Of a stretch of DNA of 64,000 nt, positions 16,933 through 25,402 are shown one piece after another (within the stretch, counting starts at the first letter, position 1; each line of letters begins with the position of its first letter). The stretch is from assembly GCF_001687365.1 (NCBI RefSeq), contig NZ_LGLV01000009.1, positions 230,265 to 294,264 on the forward strand. Direction: 5' to 3'. The DNA is from Pararhizobium polonicum (GTDB taxonomy: Bacteria > Pseudomonadota > Alphaproteobacteria > Rhizobiales > Rhizobiaceae). The position numbers were made by a program, and so were the translations under genes. A model generated the notes under the pieces. It worked only from the letters and a program-made list of their open reading frames with translations. It made no database searches and had not been told where the DNA came from.

Positions 16933-18522
16933 ATGGGCGTGGCGAATGGCGGCGATACTGTTCACCTTGACGCCGATGTCCTCATCATCGGCGGCGGACT
17001 GGCCGGAACCTGGGCGGCAGCCGCCGCGCGCCGGGCCGGAGCCTCGGTGGTCCTTGCCGACAAGGGTTGTTGTGGCACCAGCGGCGTCACGGCAACGGCG
17101 GGACCCGGCCATTGGTGGGTGCCGCCCGATCCGCCGGAGCTGCGGGAAAACACCATTCGCAATCGCCAGAAGACCGGCTTCGGGCTGAACGATCCGGAAT
17201 GGATGGCGCGGGTGCTGGCAAAGACCTGGGAGAGCCTGCCGACCCTTCACAGGTTCTATGACTTTTCGAAAGACGGCACGGGCGCGACGCGTTATCGCGA
17301 ACTGCGCGGTCCGGAATATATGCGTGCTTTGCGCAAGCTGGTCGACAGTCTCGGCATCACCGTTCTCGACCACTGTCCGGCGCTCGAACTTCTCCAGCGG
17401 GCCGATGGTTCGGTGAGTGGCGCACGTGGATTGAGGCGCCAGCAGGGCGGCGAGTGGCAGGTCAATGCCGGCGCGGTGGTGCTTGCGACCGGCGGCACCT
17501 CGTTTCTGTCGCGCCTGCTCGGGTCCCATACCAATACCGGCGATGGTTATCTGATGGCCGCGGAAGCAGGCGCCGAACTCTCCGGCATGGAGTTTACCAA
17601 CTACTATACCGTCGCGCTTGCCGGCTCGAACATGACGCGCTCGATGTCCTACGCCTTCGCCACCTATTATGACGAGGATGGCGCGGTCATCCCGATCCCA
17701 CCGGGGCCGGATGTCTCCCGGCCGCTGGCGCAGGCGATGCTCAAGGGCAAGGTATTTTGCGATCTCAGCCGCACGCCGGAGGATATCCGCGCCAAGGTGC
17801 CGATCATCTCCCCCAATTTCATGCTGCCCTTCCACCGCTGGGGCATCGATCCCTATCGCGACAAGTTCGAGGTGACCATGCATGGCGAGGGTACGGTGCG
17901 CGGTATCGGCGGCTTGCGCATCGTCACCGAAGATTGCGGCACCTCCGTTCCCGGTCTTTATGCGGCAGGGGACGCGGCAACCCGCGAGCTTGTCGCCGGT
18001 GCGATCTCGGGCGGTGGCAATATCAACTCGGCCTGGGCGGTCTCGTCGGGGCAATGGGCAGGGCAGGGCGCCACGCGGTTTGCCGCCCGCCAGCGCGGCC
18101 GCGATGCCGGCCGTCCAATCGGACAGGCGGGTCTGCGTCCCGTCGCGCAACACGAGGTCGATCTGCGGGCAACGCTGTCGATTATCCAGAATGAAATGCT
18201 GTCCTACGACAAGAACATCTTCCGGACCGGCGAAAAGCTGAAACGGACGGGGGAGGTTCTGGACGATATCTGGAGCGTCTTTCATGCGCATGCTCTCGGC
18301 AACGGCGCCAATGTACTGCGCACGCGGGAAACGGCGGCAATGCTGGCGACCGCGCGCTGGTCGGCGGCTTCCGCGCTGGCCCGTGACGAAAGCCGTGGCA
18401 TGCACCAGCGTGACGACAGGCCGGAAACGAATGCCCGTTTCAGCCATCGCATCCTTGCCGGCGGCCTTGACAAGGTCTGGACATCGAAGGACGGCAGCCA
18501 GCCGCTGGAGCTTGCGTCATGA
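16933..18522 (+). CDS. Fumarate reductase/AprA-like FAD flavoprotein
   Basis: 529-residue FAD enzyme of the succinate dehydrogenase/fumarate reductase/adenylylsulfate reductase alpha family. The dinucleotide-binding motif GGGLAG is at residues 20-25. Further family motifs are ADKGCCGTSGVTATAG, SHTNTGDGYLMAAEAG and, near the C-terminal end of the FAD domain, GLYAAGDAATREL with GGGNINSAWAV. A helical C-terminal domain (about 400-500) follows. No signal peptide is seen, so it is cytoplasmic. It overlaps by 4 bases the gene for a 2x[4Fe-4S] ferredoxin, like AprA with AprB. Its place in an organosulfur operon suggests redox chemistry on a sulfur intermediate or electron supply to the monooxygenases. 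The substrate is unknown and true APS reductase activity is not implied. Confidence 0.85.
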   Translation: MGVANGGDTVHLDADVLIIGGGLAGTWAAAAARRAGASVVLADKGCCGTSGVTATAGPGHWWVPPDPPELRENTIRNRQKTGFGLNDPEWMARVLAKTWESLPTLHRFYDFSKDGTGATRYRELRGPEYMRALRKLVDSLGITVLDHCPALELLQRADGSVSGARGLRRQQGGEWQVNAGAVVLATGGTSFLSRLLGSHTNTGDGYLMAAEAGAELSGMEFTNYYTVALAGSNMTRSMSYAFATYYDEDGAVIPIPPGPDVSRPLAQAMLKGKVFCDLSRTPEDIRAKVPIISPNFMLPFHRWGIDPYRDKFEVTMHGEGTVRGIGGLRIVTEDCGTSVPGLYAAGDAATRELVAGAISGGGNINSAWAVSSGQWAGQGATRFAARQRGRDAGRPIGQAGLRPVAQHEVDLRATLSIIQNEMLSYDKNIFRTGEKLKRTGEVLDDIWSVFHAHALGNGANVLRTRETAAMLATARWSAASALARDESRGMHQRDDRPETNARFSHRILAGGLDKVWTSKDGSQPLELAS

Positions 18523-18881
18523 TCGAACTCATCCTCGAAGACCGCTGCACGGCCTGCAACAAATGCGTCGAGATCTGTCCCACCAATGTGCTCGCAATCG
18601 TGGCGGACCAGATCCCGCGCATTGCCCGGCAGGAGGATTGCGAGACATGTTTCATGTGCGAGCTCTATTGTCCGCACGACGCCATCTATGTCGGGCCGGA
18701 TTGCGAAAACCCGCAACCGGTCGACAAGGCCGCGATCCTGGCCTCCGGCCTTCTTGGCGAGTACCGGCGTCATCACGGCTGGGATGAATGGGCCGGCGAT
18801 CCCCGCTACACCAACGAACACTGGCAGATGGAAAACGTGTTCCTGCGGGCCCGCGATCTGGCAAAAGCCAGCCCGGTTTGA
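18519..18881 (+). CDS. 2x[4Fe-4S] ferredoxin-type protein (AprB-like)
   Basis: 120-residue protein with two complete cluster motifs, Cys10-x2-Cys13-x2-Cys16-x3-Cys20-Pro and Cys41-x2-Cys44-x2-Cys47-x3-Cys51-Pro. A C-terminal region of about 65 residues rich in Trp, His and Glu follows, reminiscent of the AprB tail that wraps the flavoprotein subunit. The ATG overlaps the flavoprotein stop (ATGA), pointing to fixed stoichiometry. It probably passes electrons to or from the flavoprotein. Oxygen-sensitive clusters of this type are unusual in an aerobic sulfonate-scavenging operon. Confidence 0.89.
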   Translation: MIELILEDRCTACNKCVEICPTNVLAIVADQIPRIARQEDCETCFMCELYCPHDAIYVGPDCENPQPVDKAAILASGLLGEYRRHHGWDEWAGDPRYTNEHWQMENVFLRARDLAKASPV

Positions 18882-18932
18882 GAGGCCGCCTGTGCCGCGG
18901 CGCGGCAAAACATACATAGGAAACAGGATGAC

Positions 18933-19559
18933 ATGCGTGCCCTTTTCAAAAGCCTGCCGGATACCCTGATCCTGCCCGGCCTCAACGGATCGGGTGAGAA
19001 CCACTGGCAGCAGCATTGGGCGCGCGATCATCCGTCAAGCATGGTCGTGGAACAGGAAAACTGGGTTCAGCCGGATTTCGATGTCTGGCGCGTGCGTCTG
19101 GCGGCGGCCATTTCGGCAAGCGACGGTGTCTGGCTTGTCGCTCACAGTCTCGGCTGTCTGCTCGCGGCGCAGCTGGCAACCAGCGCCGTTGCGCACAAGG
19201 TTCGCGGAGCCCTGCTGGTCGCGCCCTGCGATCTCGAAGCCACGGCAAGACTGCATCCCGGTGTGGTCCTGCCGCTTGCCATGCCGCTGCGGCGACTTCC
19301 GTTTCCAAGTATCATTGTCGCGGGCCTGAACGATCCCTACATGCCTTTTGACACGCTACGGCATGTCGCGGCCGACTGGGGCAGCGACCTTGTCGAAATC
19401 GGCGCGGCGGGCCACATCAATGTTGCGAGCGGGTTCGGACGATGGACGAATGGCTATGAGATATTCGAGCGTCTGAAGCGCATGGATGCCGGTCAGCCAC
19501 GGCGAAGCGGTACTGAAAGCGCCTCACAGGAGGGGTGCTATACCGTTTGGCCGTATTGA
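18933..19559 (+). CDS. Alpha/beta hydrolase of the RBBP9/YdeN family
   Basis: 208-residue small serine hydrolase. The nucleophile elbow is AHSLG (Ser near residue 72), the acid is in GLNDPYMPF and the histidine in GAAGHIN. The ILPGLNGSGENHWQQ start is typical of RBBP9/YdeN proteins. The ATG at 18933 follows AGGAAACAGG; the gap to the ferredoxin gene is 51 bases. The C-terminal 25 residues look unstructured. Its substrate is unknown; a hydrolytic step on an ester or thioester intermediate of the pathway is possible. Confidence 0.83.
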   Translation: MRALFKSLPDTLILPGLNGSGENHWQQHWARDHPSSMVVEQENWVQPDFDVWRVRLAAAISASDGVWLVAHSLGCLLAAQLATSAVAHKVRGALLVAPCDLEATARLHPGVVLPLAMPLRRLPFPSIIVAGLNDPYMPFDTLRHVAADWGSDLVEIGAAGHINVASGFGRWTNGYEIFERLKRMDAGQPRRSGTESASQEGCYTVWPY

Positions 19560-19683
19560 AAAGACGAAGGAAAAATAGCCGGTCCCTTTTCGAAGAGCCC
19601 GTGCCGACGACGAACACAAACCCACAACGGCAACGACATTTTTTTGACGCCACATCCTTATCATTGCCCTCAACGGAGACCTC

Positions 19684-21009
19684 ATGGCTCAGTCACGTCA
19701 ATTGCACCTGGGAGCCTTCATGCGCCCGGTGAGCCTGCATACCGGTGCATGGCGCTATCCGGGCTCCTATCCGGATGCCAATTTCAACTTCACGCATATC
19801 AAGAGCTTTGCGCAAAAGCTCGAACGGGCGAAATTCGACGCCTTCTTCATGGCCGATCATCTGGCGGTGCTCAACATGCCGGTGGAAGCGTTGCGGCGAA
19901 GCCATACCGTGACATCGTTCGAGCCGTTTACGCTGCTGTCCGCCCTTGCGGCCGTGACCGAACGGATCGGCCTTGTGGCAACGGCCTCCACCACGTTCGA
20001 CGAACCCTATCATATCGCCCGGCGCTTTGCCTCGCTGGATCATATCAGCAATGGCCGGGCGGGCTGGAACATCGTCACCACCTCCAATCCCGATGCGGCG
20101 CTGAACTTCGGTCTCGAGGATCATGTCGAGCACGGCGAGCGCTATCGGCTGGCGCGCGAATTCTATGATGTCGTGACGGGGCTGTGGGACAGCTTTGCCG
20201 ACGATGCCTTCCTGCGCGATGTCGAGAGCGGCATCTTCTTCGATCCGGCAAAGATGCATGTTCTCGATCACAAGGGCGATGGATTGAAGGTGCGCGGACC
20301 GCTCAACATCGCCCGCCCGCCGCAGGGATGGCCTGTTATCGTCCAGGCCGGCCAGTCCGAGCCGGGCCGGCAGCTGGCGGCCGAAACGGCCGAGGTGGTT
20401 TTCTGCTCGCCGCGGGACCTGGCAGGCGGCAAGGCGCTGTATGCGGACATCAAGCAACGGATGGCGCCCGCCGGGCGGGACCGCAATCATCTGAAAATCC
20501 TGCCGGCAGCCTTTGTCGTTGTGGGCGACAGCGTCGAGGAGGCCCGCGCCAAACGCGCCAGGCTCGACAGTCTGGTTCACTACGACAGCGCCATCGCCTC
20601 GCTGTCGATCGCGCTTGGCCATGACGCCTCCGGTTTCGACCCGGACGGCCCGCTGCCGGCTATTCCGGAAACCAATGCCAGCAAGACGGGCCGAGCGCAG
20701 GTTTTGAAACTTGCCGAAGAGGAGAAGCTGACGGTGCGGCAATTGGCGCAGCGTTACGGCGGCTATTCCGGTCTCGCCTTTGTGGGTACCGCGCAGACGA
20801 TCGCGGACGAGATGGAGGAATGGCTATCCGGCGAGGGTTCCGACGGTTTCAACGTGGTCTTTCCCTATCTGCCGCAGGGGCTTGACGACGTGACGGAGCG
20901 GCTGGTTCCCGAACTGCAACGCCGTGGCCTGTTCCGCACGGACTATGAGGGCAGCACGCTGCGCGACCATCTCGGTCTGCCCCGTCCGGAGAACCGTTTC
21001 TTCCCGTAA
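19684..21009 (+). CDS. LLM-class flavin-dependent monooxygenase (NtaA/SnaA/DszA family), second copy
   Basis: 441-residue paralogue of the enzyme at 12867. Shared landmarks are the SLDHISNGRAGWNIVTTS motif, FDPAKMHVLDHKGDGLKVRGPLN (read in parts), PVIVQAGQSEPGRQLA and a C-terminal RRGLFRTDYEGSTLRDHLG. The ATG has a GGAGACC-type site a few bases upstream. It is separated from the hydrolase by 124 bases and ends in a clear terminator, so it is the last gene of the organosulfur locus and may have its own promoter. Two such enzymes in one cluster suggest sequential or parallel oxidation of related compounds. Confidence 0.86.
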   Translation: MAQSRQLHLGAFMRPVSLHTGAWRYPGSYPDANFNFTHIKSFAQKLERAKFDAFFMADHLAVLNMPVEALRRSHTVTSFEPFTLLSALAAVTERIGLVATASTTFDEPYHIARRFASLDHISNGRAGWNIVTTSNPDAALNFGLEDHVEHGERYRLAREFYDVVTGLWDSFADDAFLRDVESGIFFDPAKMHVLDHKGDGLKVRGPLNIARPPQGWPVIVQAGQSEPGRQLAAETAEVVFCSPRDLAGGKALYADIKQRMAPAGRDRNHLKILPAAFVVVGDSVEEARAKRARLDSLVHYDSAIASLSIALGHDASGFDPDGPLPAIPETNASKTGRAQVLKLAEEEKLTVRQLAQRYGGYSGLAFVGTAQTIADEMEEWLSGEGSDGFNVVFPYLPQGLDDVTERLVPELQRRGLFRTDYEGSTLRDHLGLPRPENRFFP

Positions 21010-21028
21010 GGCAATGGCCCGCGGGACG

Positions 21029-21058
21029 AACAGGGTGCGACATCCGCGCCCTGTTTTC
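21029..21058 (+). terminator. Rho-independent terminator after the NtaA-like gene
   Basis: AACAGGGTGCG (21029-21039) pairs with CGCGCCCTGTT (21045-21055) through one G-T wobble and a 5-base loop, followed by a short T-run. It lies 20 bases after the stop codon and separates the organosulfur locus from the queC operon. Confidence 0.8.
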
Positions 21059-21107
21059 CACCCGGCCTTCACAAAGGCACGTCTTTGCGTTAGAAGCCGC
21101 GCGTATT

Positions 21108-21138
21108 CCGGTCGCAGCCCACCCGGTCAAAACAAGGG
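21108..21138 (+). promoter_or_regulatory. preQ1-I riboswitch aptamer before queC
   Basis: The 31-base stretch starts CCGG-TCGCAG, returns with CCCGG and ends TCAAAACAAGGG. This matches the compact preQ1-I aptamer plan: P1 (CCGG pairing with CCGG), a loop with the conserved TCGCAG, an A-rich strand (CAAAACAA) and a 3' GGG pairing with CCC of the loop as pseudoknot P2. It closely resembles the Thermoanaerobacter preQ1-I aptamer (TCGCAG and AACAAAACAAGGG). The terminal AAGGG is also the best ribosome site for queC, 10 bases before its ATG, so ligand binding should hide it and lower translation of queCDE. Confidence 0.83.
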
Positions 21139-21148
21139 ACCCTATCCT

Positions 21149-21859
21149 ATGAAAACCATCGTCATCTGCTCCGGCGGATTGGACTCCGTTTCGCTTGCGC
21201 ACAAGGTCGCGGCGGAACATCAGCTCATCGGCCTTCTGTCCTTCGACTACGGACAGCGGCATCGCAAGGAGCTGGACTACGCGGCGGCCTGCGCCAAACG
21301 GCTGGGCGTTGCCCACCAGATCATCGACATCAGCGCGATCGGCAGCCATCTCACCGGATCGGCCCTGACCGACGATATCGAGGTTCCGGACGGGCACTAT
21401 GCCGAGGAGACGATGAAAGCCACCGTCGTTCCAAACCGCAACGCCATCATGCTGGCCATCGCCTTCGGTCTTGCCGCCGCGCAGCAAGCCGATGCCGTCG
21501 CCGTCGCCGTGCATGGCGGCGACCATTTCATCTATCCCGATTGCCGGCCGGGCTTCATCGATGCCTTTCAGGCGATGCAGAACCAGGCGCTCGACGGTTA
21601 CGCCAATGTCCTGCTCCTTGCCCCCTATGTCACCATCTCCAAGGCCGATATCGTCACCGATGGTGTTAAATACGGTACGCCGTTTGCGGAGACCTGGTCC
21701 TGCTACAAGGGTGGCGCGCGTCATTGCGGCCGTTGCGGAACCTGTGTCGAGCGGCGCGAGGCCTTCCATCTCGCCGGGGTCGACGATCCCACTGACTACG
21801 ACGATCCGGATTTCTGGGTGGGCGCGACCACCGGCTTTTCGGCTGCCGAGGTGAAATGA
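21149..21859 (+). CDS. queC: 7-cyano-7-deazaguanine synthase QueC
   Basis: 236-residue ATP-dependent enzyme converting 7-carboxy-7-deazaguanine to preQ0, the precursor of queuosine in tRNA. The PP-loop ATP site is CSGGLDSVS at residues 7-15. The zinc site is a four-cysteine cluster in SCYKGGARHCGRCGTC near residue 190-205. Further family motifs are SFDYGQRHRKEL and VPNRNAIMLA. The ATG at 21149 lies directly after the preQ1 aptamer. The gene overlaps queD (ATGA), forming queC-queD-queE. The protein is cytoplasmic and of normal length. Confidence 0.97.
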   Translation: MKTIVICSGGLDSVSLAHKVAAEHQLIGLLSFDYGQRHRKELDYAAACAKRLGVAHQIIDISAIGSHLTGSALTDDIEVPDGHYAEETMKATVVPNRNAIMLAIAFGLAAAQQADAVAVAVHGGDHFIYPDCRPGFIDAFQAMQNQALDGYANVLLLAPYVTISKADIVTDGVKYGTPFAETWSCYKGGARHCGRCGTCVERREAFHLAGVDDPTDYDDPDFWVGATTGFSAAEVK

Positions 21860-22215
21860 TGTTCCGCATCACCAAGGAATTTCATTTCTCCGCCTCGCAT
21901 CAGCTCACGCATCTGCCGGCCGAACACCAATGCGCGCGCCTGCATGGGCACAATTACATCGTCGTGGTGGAGCTGTCCGCCGCGGCGCTGAACGGCGACG
22001 GCTTCGTTCGCGATTACCACGAGCTTGCGCCGCTGAAGCGCTATATCGACGACAGCTTCGATCATCGCCATCTGAATGAGGTTCTCGGCCACGACCGGGT
22101 AACGTCTGAATGTCTGGCGAAGCACTTCTATGACTGGTGCAAGGACCGCCTGCCGGAAACATCGGCCGTGCGGGTCAGCGAAACACCGAAAACCTGGGCG
22201 GAATACCGGCCATGA
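21856..22215 (+). CDS. queD: 6-carboxy-5,6,7,8-tetrahydropterin synthase QueD
   Basis: 119-residue PTPS-fold enzyme making 6-carboxytetrahydropterin from dihydroneopterin triphosphate, the second step of queuosine synthesis. The zinc histidines are in FSASHQL and LHGHNY, and the catalytic cysteine is in QCARLHGH. The two adjacent ATG codons at 21856 and 21859 both work; the first overlaps the queC stop. It overlaps queE by 4 bases. Confidence 0.95.
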   Translation: MMFRITKEFHFSASHQLTHLPAEHQCARLHGHNYIVVVELSAAALNGDGFVRDYHELAPLKRYIDDSFDHRHLNEVLGHDRVTSECLAKHFYDWCKDRLPETSAVRVSETPKTWAEYRP

Positions 22216-22949
22216 GTGGCGTTCGCGAGGCACAGATCCGCGTCAGCGAAATTTTCGGGCCGACAATCCAGGGCGAGGGCATCCTGATCGGCCTTCCGAC
22301 CGTCTTCGTCCGGACCGGCGGCTGCGATTACCGCTGTTCGTGGTGCGATACGCTGCATGCGGTCGATAGCGCCTATCGCGATCAATGGCGCCCGATGTCG
22401 GCAGACGAGATCTGGCAGGACGTCGCCCGGCTTTCCGGCAACAAGCCGCTGACCGTGTCTCTGTCCGGCGGCAATCCGGCGATCCAGCCACTCGGGCCGC
22501 TCATCGAACGCGGTCATCGCGAGGGGTATCGTTTTGCGCTGGAGACCCAGGGCAGCGTCGCGAAAGACTGGTTTGCCGATCTCGATGTTCTGGTGCTGAG
22601 CCCCAAGCCGCCGTCCAGTGGCATGGAGACGGACTGGGACGCATTCGATGCATGTCTGGCGATGGCAGCCGAAAGACCGCAGATAGCGCTGAAAGTCGTT
22701 GTCTTCGACGATCGCGACTATGCCTATGCCCGCGCTGCCGCCGCTGGTTATCCCGATCTCCCGGTCTATCTCCAGCCGGGCAATCATACTCCGCCGCCGC
22801 CCGATGACGACGACGCGCGGGTCGATATCGACGGCGTGATGGACCGCATGCTGTGGCTGGTCGACAAGGTGACCGAAGACCGGTGGTTCGAGGCCCGCGT
22901 GCTGCCGCAACTGCACGTCCTGCTCTGGGGCAACAAGCGCGGCGTCTGA
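22212..22949 (+). CDS. queE: 7-carboxy-7-deazaguanine synthase QueE (radical SAM)
   Basis: 245-residue radical SAM enzyme that rearranges 6-carboxytetrahydropterin to 7-carboxy-7-deazaguanine. The N-terminal [10 protein letters not shown] motif and the cluster cysteines Cx3Cx2C in [11 protein letters not shown] (about residues 38-45) are diagnostic. The glycine-rich SAM-contact motif is in [11 protein letters not shown]. The ATG overlaps the queD stop (ATGA). It completes queC-queD-queE; the folE and queF steps are not in the window. It is convergent with the minus-strand Nit1C cluster. Confidence 0.95.
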   Translation: MSGVREAQIRVSEIFGPTIQGEGILIGLPTVFVRTGGCDYRCSWCDTLHAVDSAYRDQWRPMSADEIWQDVARLSGNKPLTVSLSGGNPAIQPLGPLIERGHREGYRFALETQGSVAKDWFADLDVLVLSPKPPSSGMETDWDAFDACLAMAAERPQIALKVVVFDDRDYAYARAAAAGYPDLPVYLQPGNHTPPPPDDDDARVDIDGVMDRMLWLVDKVTEDRWFEARVLPQLHVLLWGNKRGV

Positions 22950-22971
22950 AATAAGCGGGGCGCGGTCGCAG

Positions 22972-23829
22972 CTAAAGCATCCATCTGCAGAATATCTTTG
23001 CGATCACGTGCCCGTCCTCACGCCGCAACTGTCCCTGGGCGGACAACCGGTCACCGGAAACGGCAAGCAGATCGAAGAAAACGCTTTCATTCGGCTGGAT
23101 GTTTCCCAGGAAGAAAACGTCCCTGTCAACCAGACGGCGGCGCTCGGGAAGCCAGCGCTCGAAGGCGCGATCGGCCAGCGCCTGGAATTCGGCGAAATAG
23201 AGCAGGCCGGCGCCGTTGAAGTCCTGAGAAAGACTTGGTTCGAACCGGTGTTCGCGCAGCGCCTTGTCAGGCATGATCGGAAATCCGAAATGTGCCTCCA
23301 AACGGCCATTGCGGATATCCGCGGCTGCGCGCGCGAGGCGACTGGGCTCGAACCGCTTCGACTGCGGCTCTCGCAACGCCACACGCGCGATGGAATGATT
23401 GTCACCTCGAACCATTCTGCGCACGAAGGTCGAAACCAGTTCGCAAGTGCCAATGCTCCGGCCATGGACGGACATGTCGTGGTGGGTCGATATCTGTGTG
23501 CGCGAGATAGTGCTGAGCACCGAGCGGATTGTCAGGATGTCATTTGCCTGCACTTCACCGAACTGCGCCGCCGTCAGCGAGGACGCGCAGATCGCAGCAT
23601 AGGCTTCTTCTCCGTCGGCTGTCCGGAAGTCGGCGTCGTCCATGCCGAGATGCAGCGCAAGCATCAGCCAGTGGCGATGGCCAAGCTCCTTCATCAGCCA
23701 GGTTTCCGACAGGCCGCAGCCGTTCAGGTGCGGCATGCCGATCAGGACATGCGGATCAAGGGCGCGCGCCATCAGATCGCGCGCCGACGGTTTTGGCGGT
23801 GGAAACTCGAGAAGGGCAGCGCTGCTCAT
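22972..23829 (-). CDS. LnmK-like hot-dog-fold protein (Pnap_2097-type), end of the Nit1C operon
   Basis: 285-residue protein resembling LnmK, a bifunctional acyltransferase/decarboxylase with a double hot-dog fold. Recognisable segments are HVLIGMPHLNGCGLSETWLMKELGHRHW near the N-terminus (split here as HVLIGMPHLNGCGLSE and TWLMKELGHRHW) and ISTHHDMSVHGRSIGTCELVS. The ATG shares one base with the stop of the preceding flavoprotein gene (TGATG), so it is translated as the last cistron of the Nit1C operon. It is not one of the classical nitB-H genes. Acyl-group chemistry is inferred from the family and its role in this cluster is unknown. It converges with queE, only 22 bases away. Confidence 0.72.
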   Translation of the reverse strand: MSSAALLEFPPPKPSARDLMARALDPHVLIGMPHLNGCGLSETWLMKELGHRHWLMLALHLGMDDADFRTADGEEAYAAICASSLTAAQFGEVQANDILTIRSVLSTISRTQISTHHDMSVHGRSIGTCELVSTFVRRMVRGDNHSIARVALREPQSKRFEPSRLARAAADIRNGRLEAHFGFPIMPDKALREHRFEPSLSQDFNGAGLLYFAEFQALADRAFERWLPERRRLVDRDVFFLGNIQPNESVFFDLLAVSGDRLSAQGQLRREDGHVIAKIFCRWML

Positions 23830-25103
23830 CAGGCGTTTGCCGCCTTCTTCAGGGCGGGCTCTTCGGCCGAAAGCCGGGCCGCCAGATGGCCGACCACATA
23901 TTCCGCATCCTTGCCGACACTGAGGAAACGGCCGGAGCCCCAGGTCCACAGCCACGGAAGACCGAGGACGTAGACGCCATCGACCGCCGTCACGCCGCGG
24001 CGATGGACGGGATAGGCATTGCCATCGAAGATCGGCAGACCGACGAAGGACCAGTCGGGGCTGAATCCGGTTGCCCATATGACGGAGGTGATGCGTTCCG
24101 CCTTCAGGTCGAGCTCCATGGTCTCGGCCTCCGGCTCCCAAAGGGGCACATAGGGCGACCCGGCTGGCGCTTCGATGCCTTTCGCCGCGATGTGGCGATC
24201 GATCAGCGCATTGATGCCGTTATAGACGCGGTCGGCACCGTCGAGATTGGACTTGAGGTTGGGTTCGAACAACATGCGGCCGGCGGCCACGCCTGACATG
24301 CGGCCATAAAGCGCCATGCCCTCCAGCGCGAACTTGCGCAGGTCGATATCGCGGCCGCCGTCACGGCCGGTCAGGTAGTGGTTGGTGTCATGCTTCTTCT
24401 TCGTCATGCCGTCCTGTTCGACGGTGATGTCGTACTGACCGATATCCGACAGCCAGTCCACCACATCGCGGCCGCGATAGAACCGGGCGCAGCGCGGCGC
24501 GTTGCCGGTGACGAGGTGCACTTTGCGGCCAGCCAGATGCAAGTCTTCGGCAATCTGGCAGCCGGACTGGCCGGAGCCGACGACGATGACGTCCCCCTCG
24601 GGCAATTGGCCGGAATTGCGGTATTGCGCGGTGTGGATTTGCATGATCTCTTCGGGGAGGCGTTCGGCGGCGCGGGGGATTGCGGGTTCGCTATAGAGGC
24701 TGGTGGCGATGACCACCGTGTTGGCGGTGACGGTCCCGGCCGAGGTCTCGATGCGGAAGAACTCGCCATGGCGTTCCAGCGCGGTGACGGCGGTGTGTTC
24801 GAGAACCGGCGCATCCACCTTGGCGACGAAGCGATCGACATAGGCGAGGATCTCGTCCTTGACCATGAAGCCGTTCGGGTCCGTGCCGTCATAGGGATGA
24901 TCCGGCAGCTGGCATTGCCAGTTGGGTGTCACCAGGCAGAAGGCATCCCAGCGCTCGTTCTTCCATTTGTGGGCAACTGTCTTCTTTTCAAAGACAACAT
25001 GATCGATACCATGGACTGTCAGATAATGGCTGGCGGACAGGCCGGCCTGTCCGCCGCCGATGACGACAGCGCTGTAATGGGGCTTCAGGGGAAGAGTGGC
25101 CAT
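23829..25103 (-). CDS. nitH: Flavin-dependent oxidoreductase, MSMEG_0569/NitH family
   Basis: 424-residue class B-like flavoprotein monooxygenase. The FAD-binding site is GGGQAGLS (about residues 17-24), the NADPH site is VVGSGQSGCQIAE (about 185-197), and an ATGFSPDWS motif near the C-terminus is typical. The start at 25103 (MATLPLKPHYSAVV) follows GGAACTCCC-type sequence and fits family N-termini. It lies 11 bases downstream of the MSMEG_0570-like gene. Nit1C clusters always carry this flavoprotein. Proposed role: oxidation step in cyanide or nitrile nitrogen assimilation. Confidence 0.88.
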   Translation of the reverse strand: MATLPLKPHYSAVVIGGGQAGLSASHYLTVHGIDHVVFEKKTVAHKWKNERWDAFCLVTPNWQCQLPDHPYDGTDPNGFMVKDEILAYVDRFVAKVDAPVLEHTAVTALERHGEFFRIETSAGTVTANTVVIATSLYSEPAIPRAAERLPEEIMQIHTAQYRNSGQLPEGDVIVVGSGQSGCQIAEDLHLAGRKVHLVTGNAPRCARFYRGRDVVDWLSDIGQYDITVEQDGMTKKKHDTNHYLTGRDGGRDIDLRKFALEGMALYGRMSGVAAGRMLFEPNLKSNLDGADRVYNGINALIDRHIAAKGIEAPAGSPYVPLWEPEAETMELDLKAERITSVIWATGFSPDWSFVGLPIFDGNAYPVHRRGVTAVDGVYVLGLPWLWTWGSGRFLSVGKDAEYVVGHLAARLSAEEPALKKAANA

Positions 25104-25114
25104 GGGAGTTCCTT

Positions 25115-25402
25115 TCACAGGATGAAGATTTCGCAGCGGACGGTCGCATCCGCATCGGAGACAAAGGGAAAGGCGGCCTGTTCGATACGGGCCAACTGCC
25201 CCAGGGCACGCGAACACGGATAACCGTATTTCGCCTCGACCCGGTCACTGGCGATCGTCAGTGCCTTGCGGCTGCGGTCGAGGAAGTCGGTGAGCCCGTA
25301 GGTTTGCCCCTCGGAGAGGAAATCCCTGATGACAAGCGACGGGGAATAGCAGGTCTCCTTGCGGCCATCCGGCCAGGCAATGATGAAGCGCATTTCAGGC
25401 AT
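25115..25402 (-). CDS. nitG: MSMEG_0570-family nitrogen starvation response protein (NitG)
   Basis: 95-residue protein, MPEMRFIIAWPDGRKETCYS at the N-terminus, with a SEGQTYGLTDFLDRSRKAL core. The size and sequence match the small MSMEG_0570 family, found almost only in Nit1C clusters. No known enzymatic motif is visible. Its start overlaps the end of the glycosyltransferase gene by 8 bases. Function unknown; a partner for one of the cluster enzymes is possible. Confidence 0.85.
   Translation of the reverse strand: MPEMRFIIAWPDGRKETCYSPSLVIRDFLSEGQTYGLTDFLDRSRKALTIASDRVEAKYGYPCSRALGQLARIEQAAFPFVSDADATVRCEIFIL

Noticed and set aside
16933..18881. True dissimilatory APS reductase (AprBA)
   Set aside because: No Sat, Qmo or Dsr genes are nearby and the genome context is aerobic sulfur scavenging. 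Only family-level similarity is supported.
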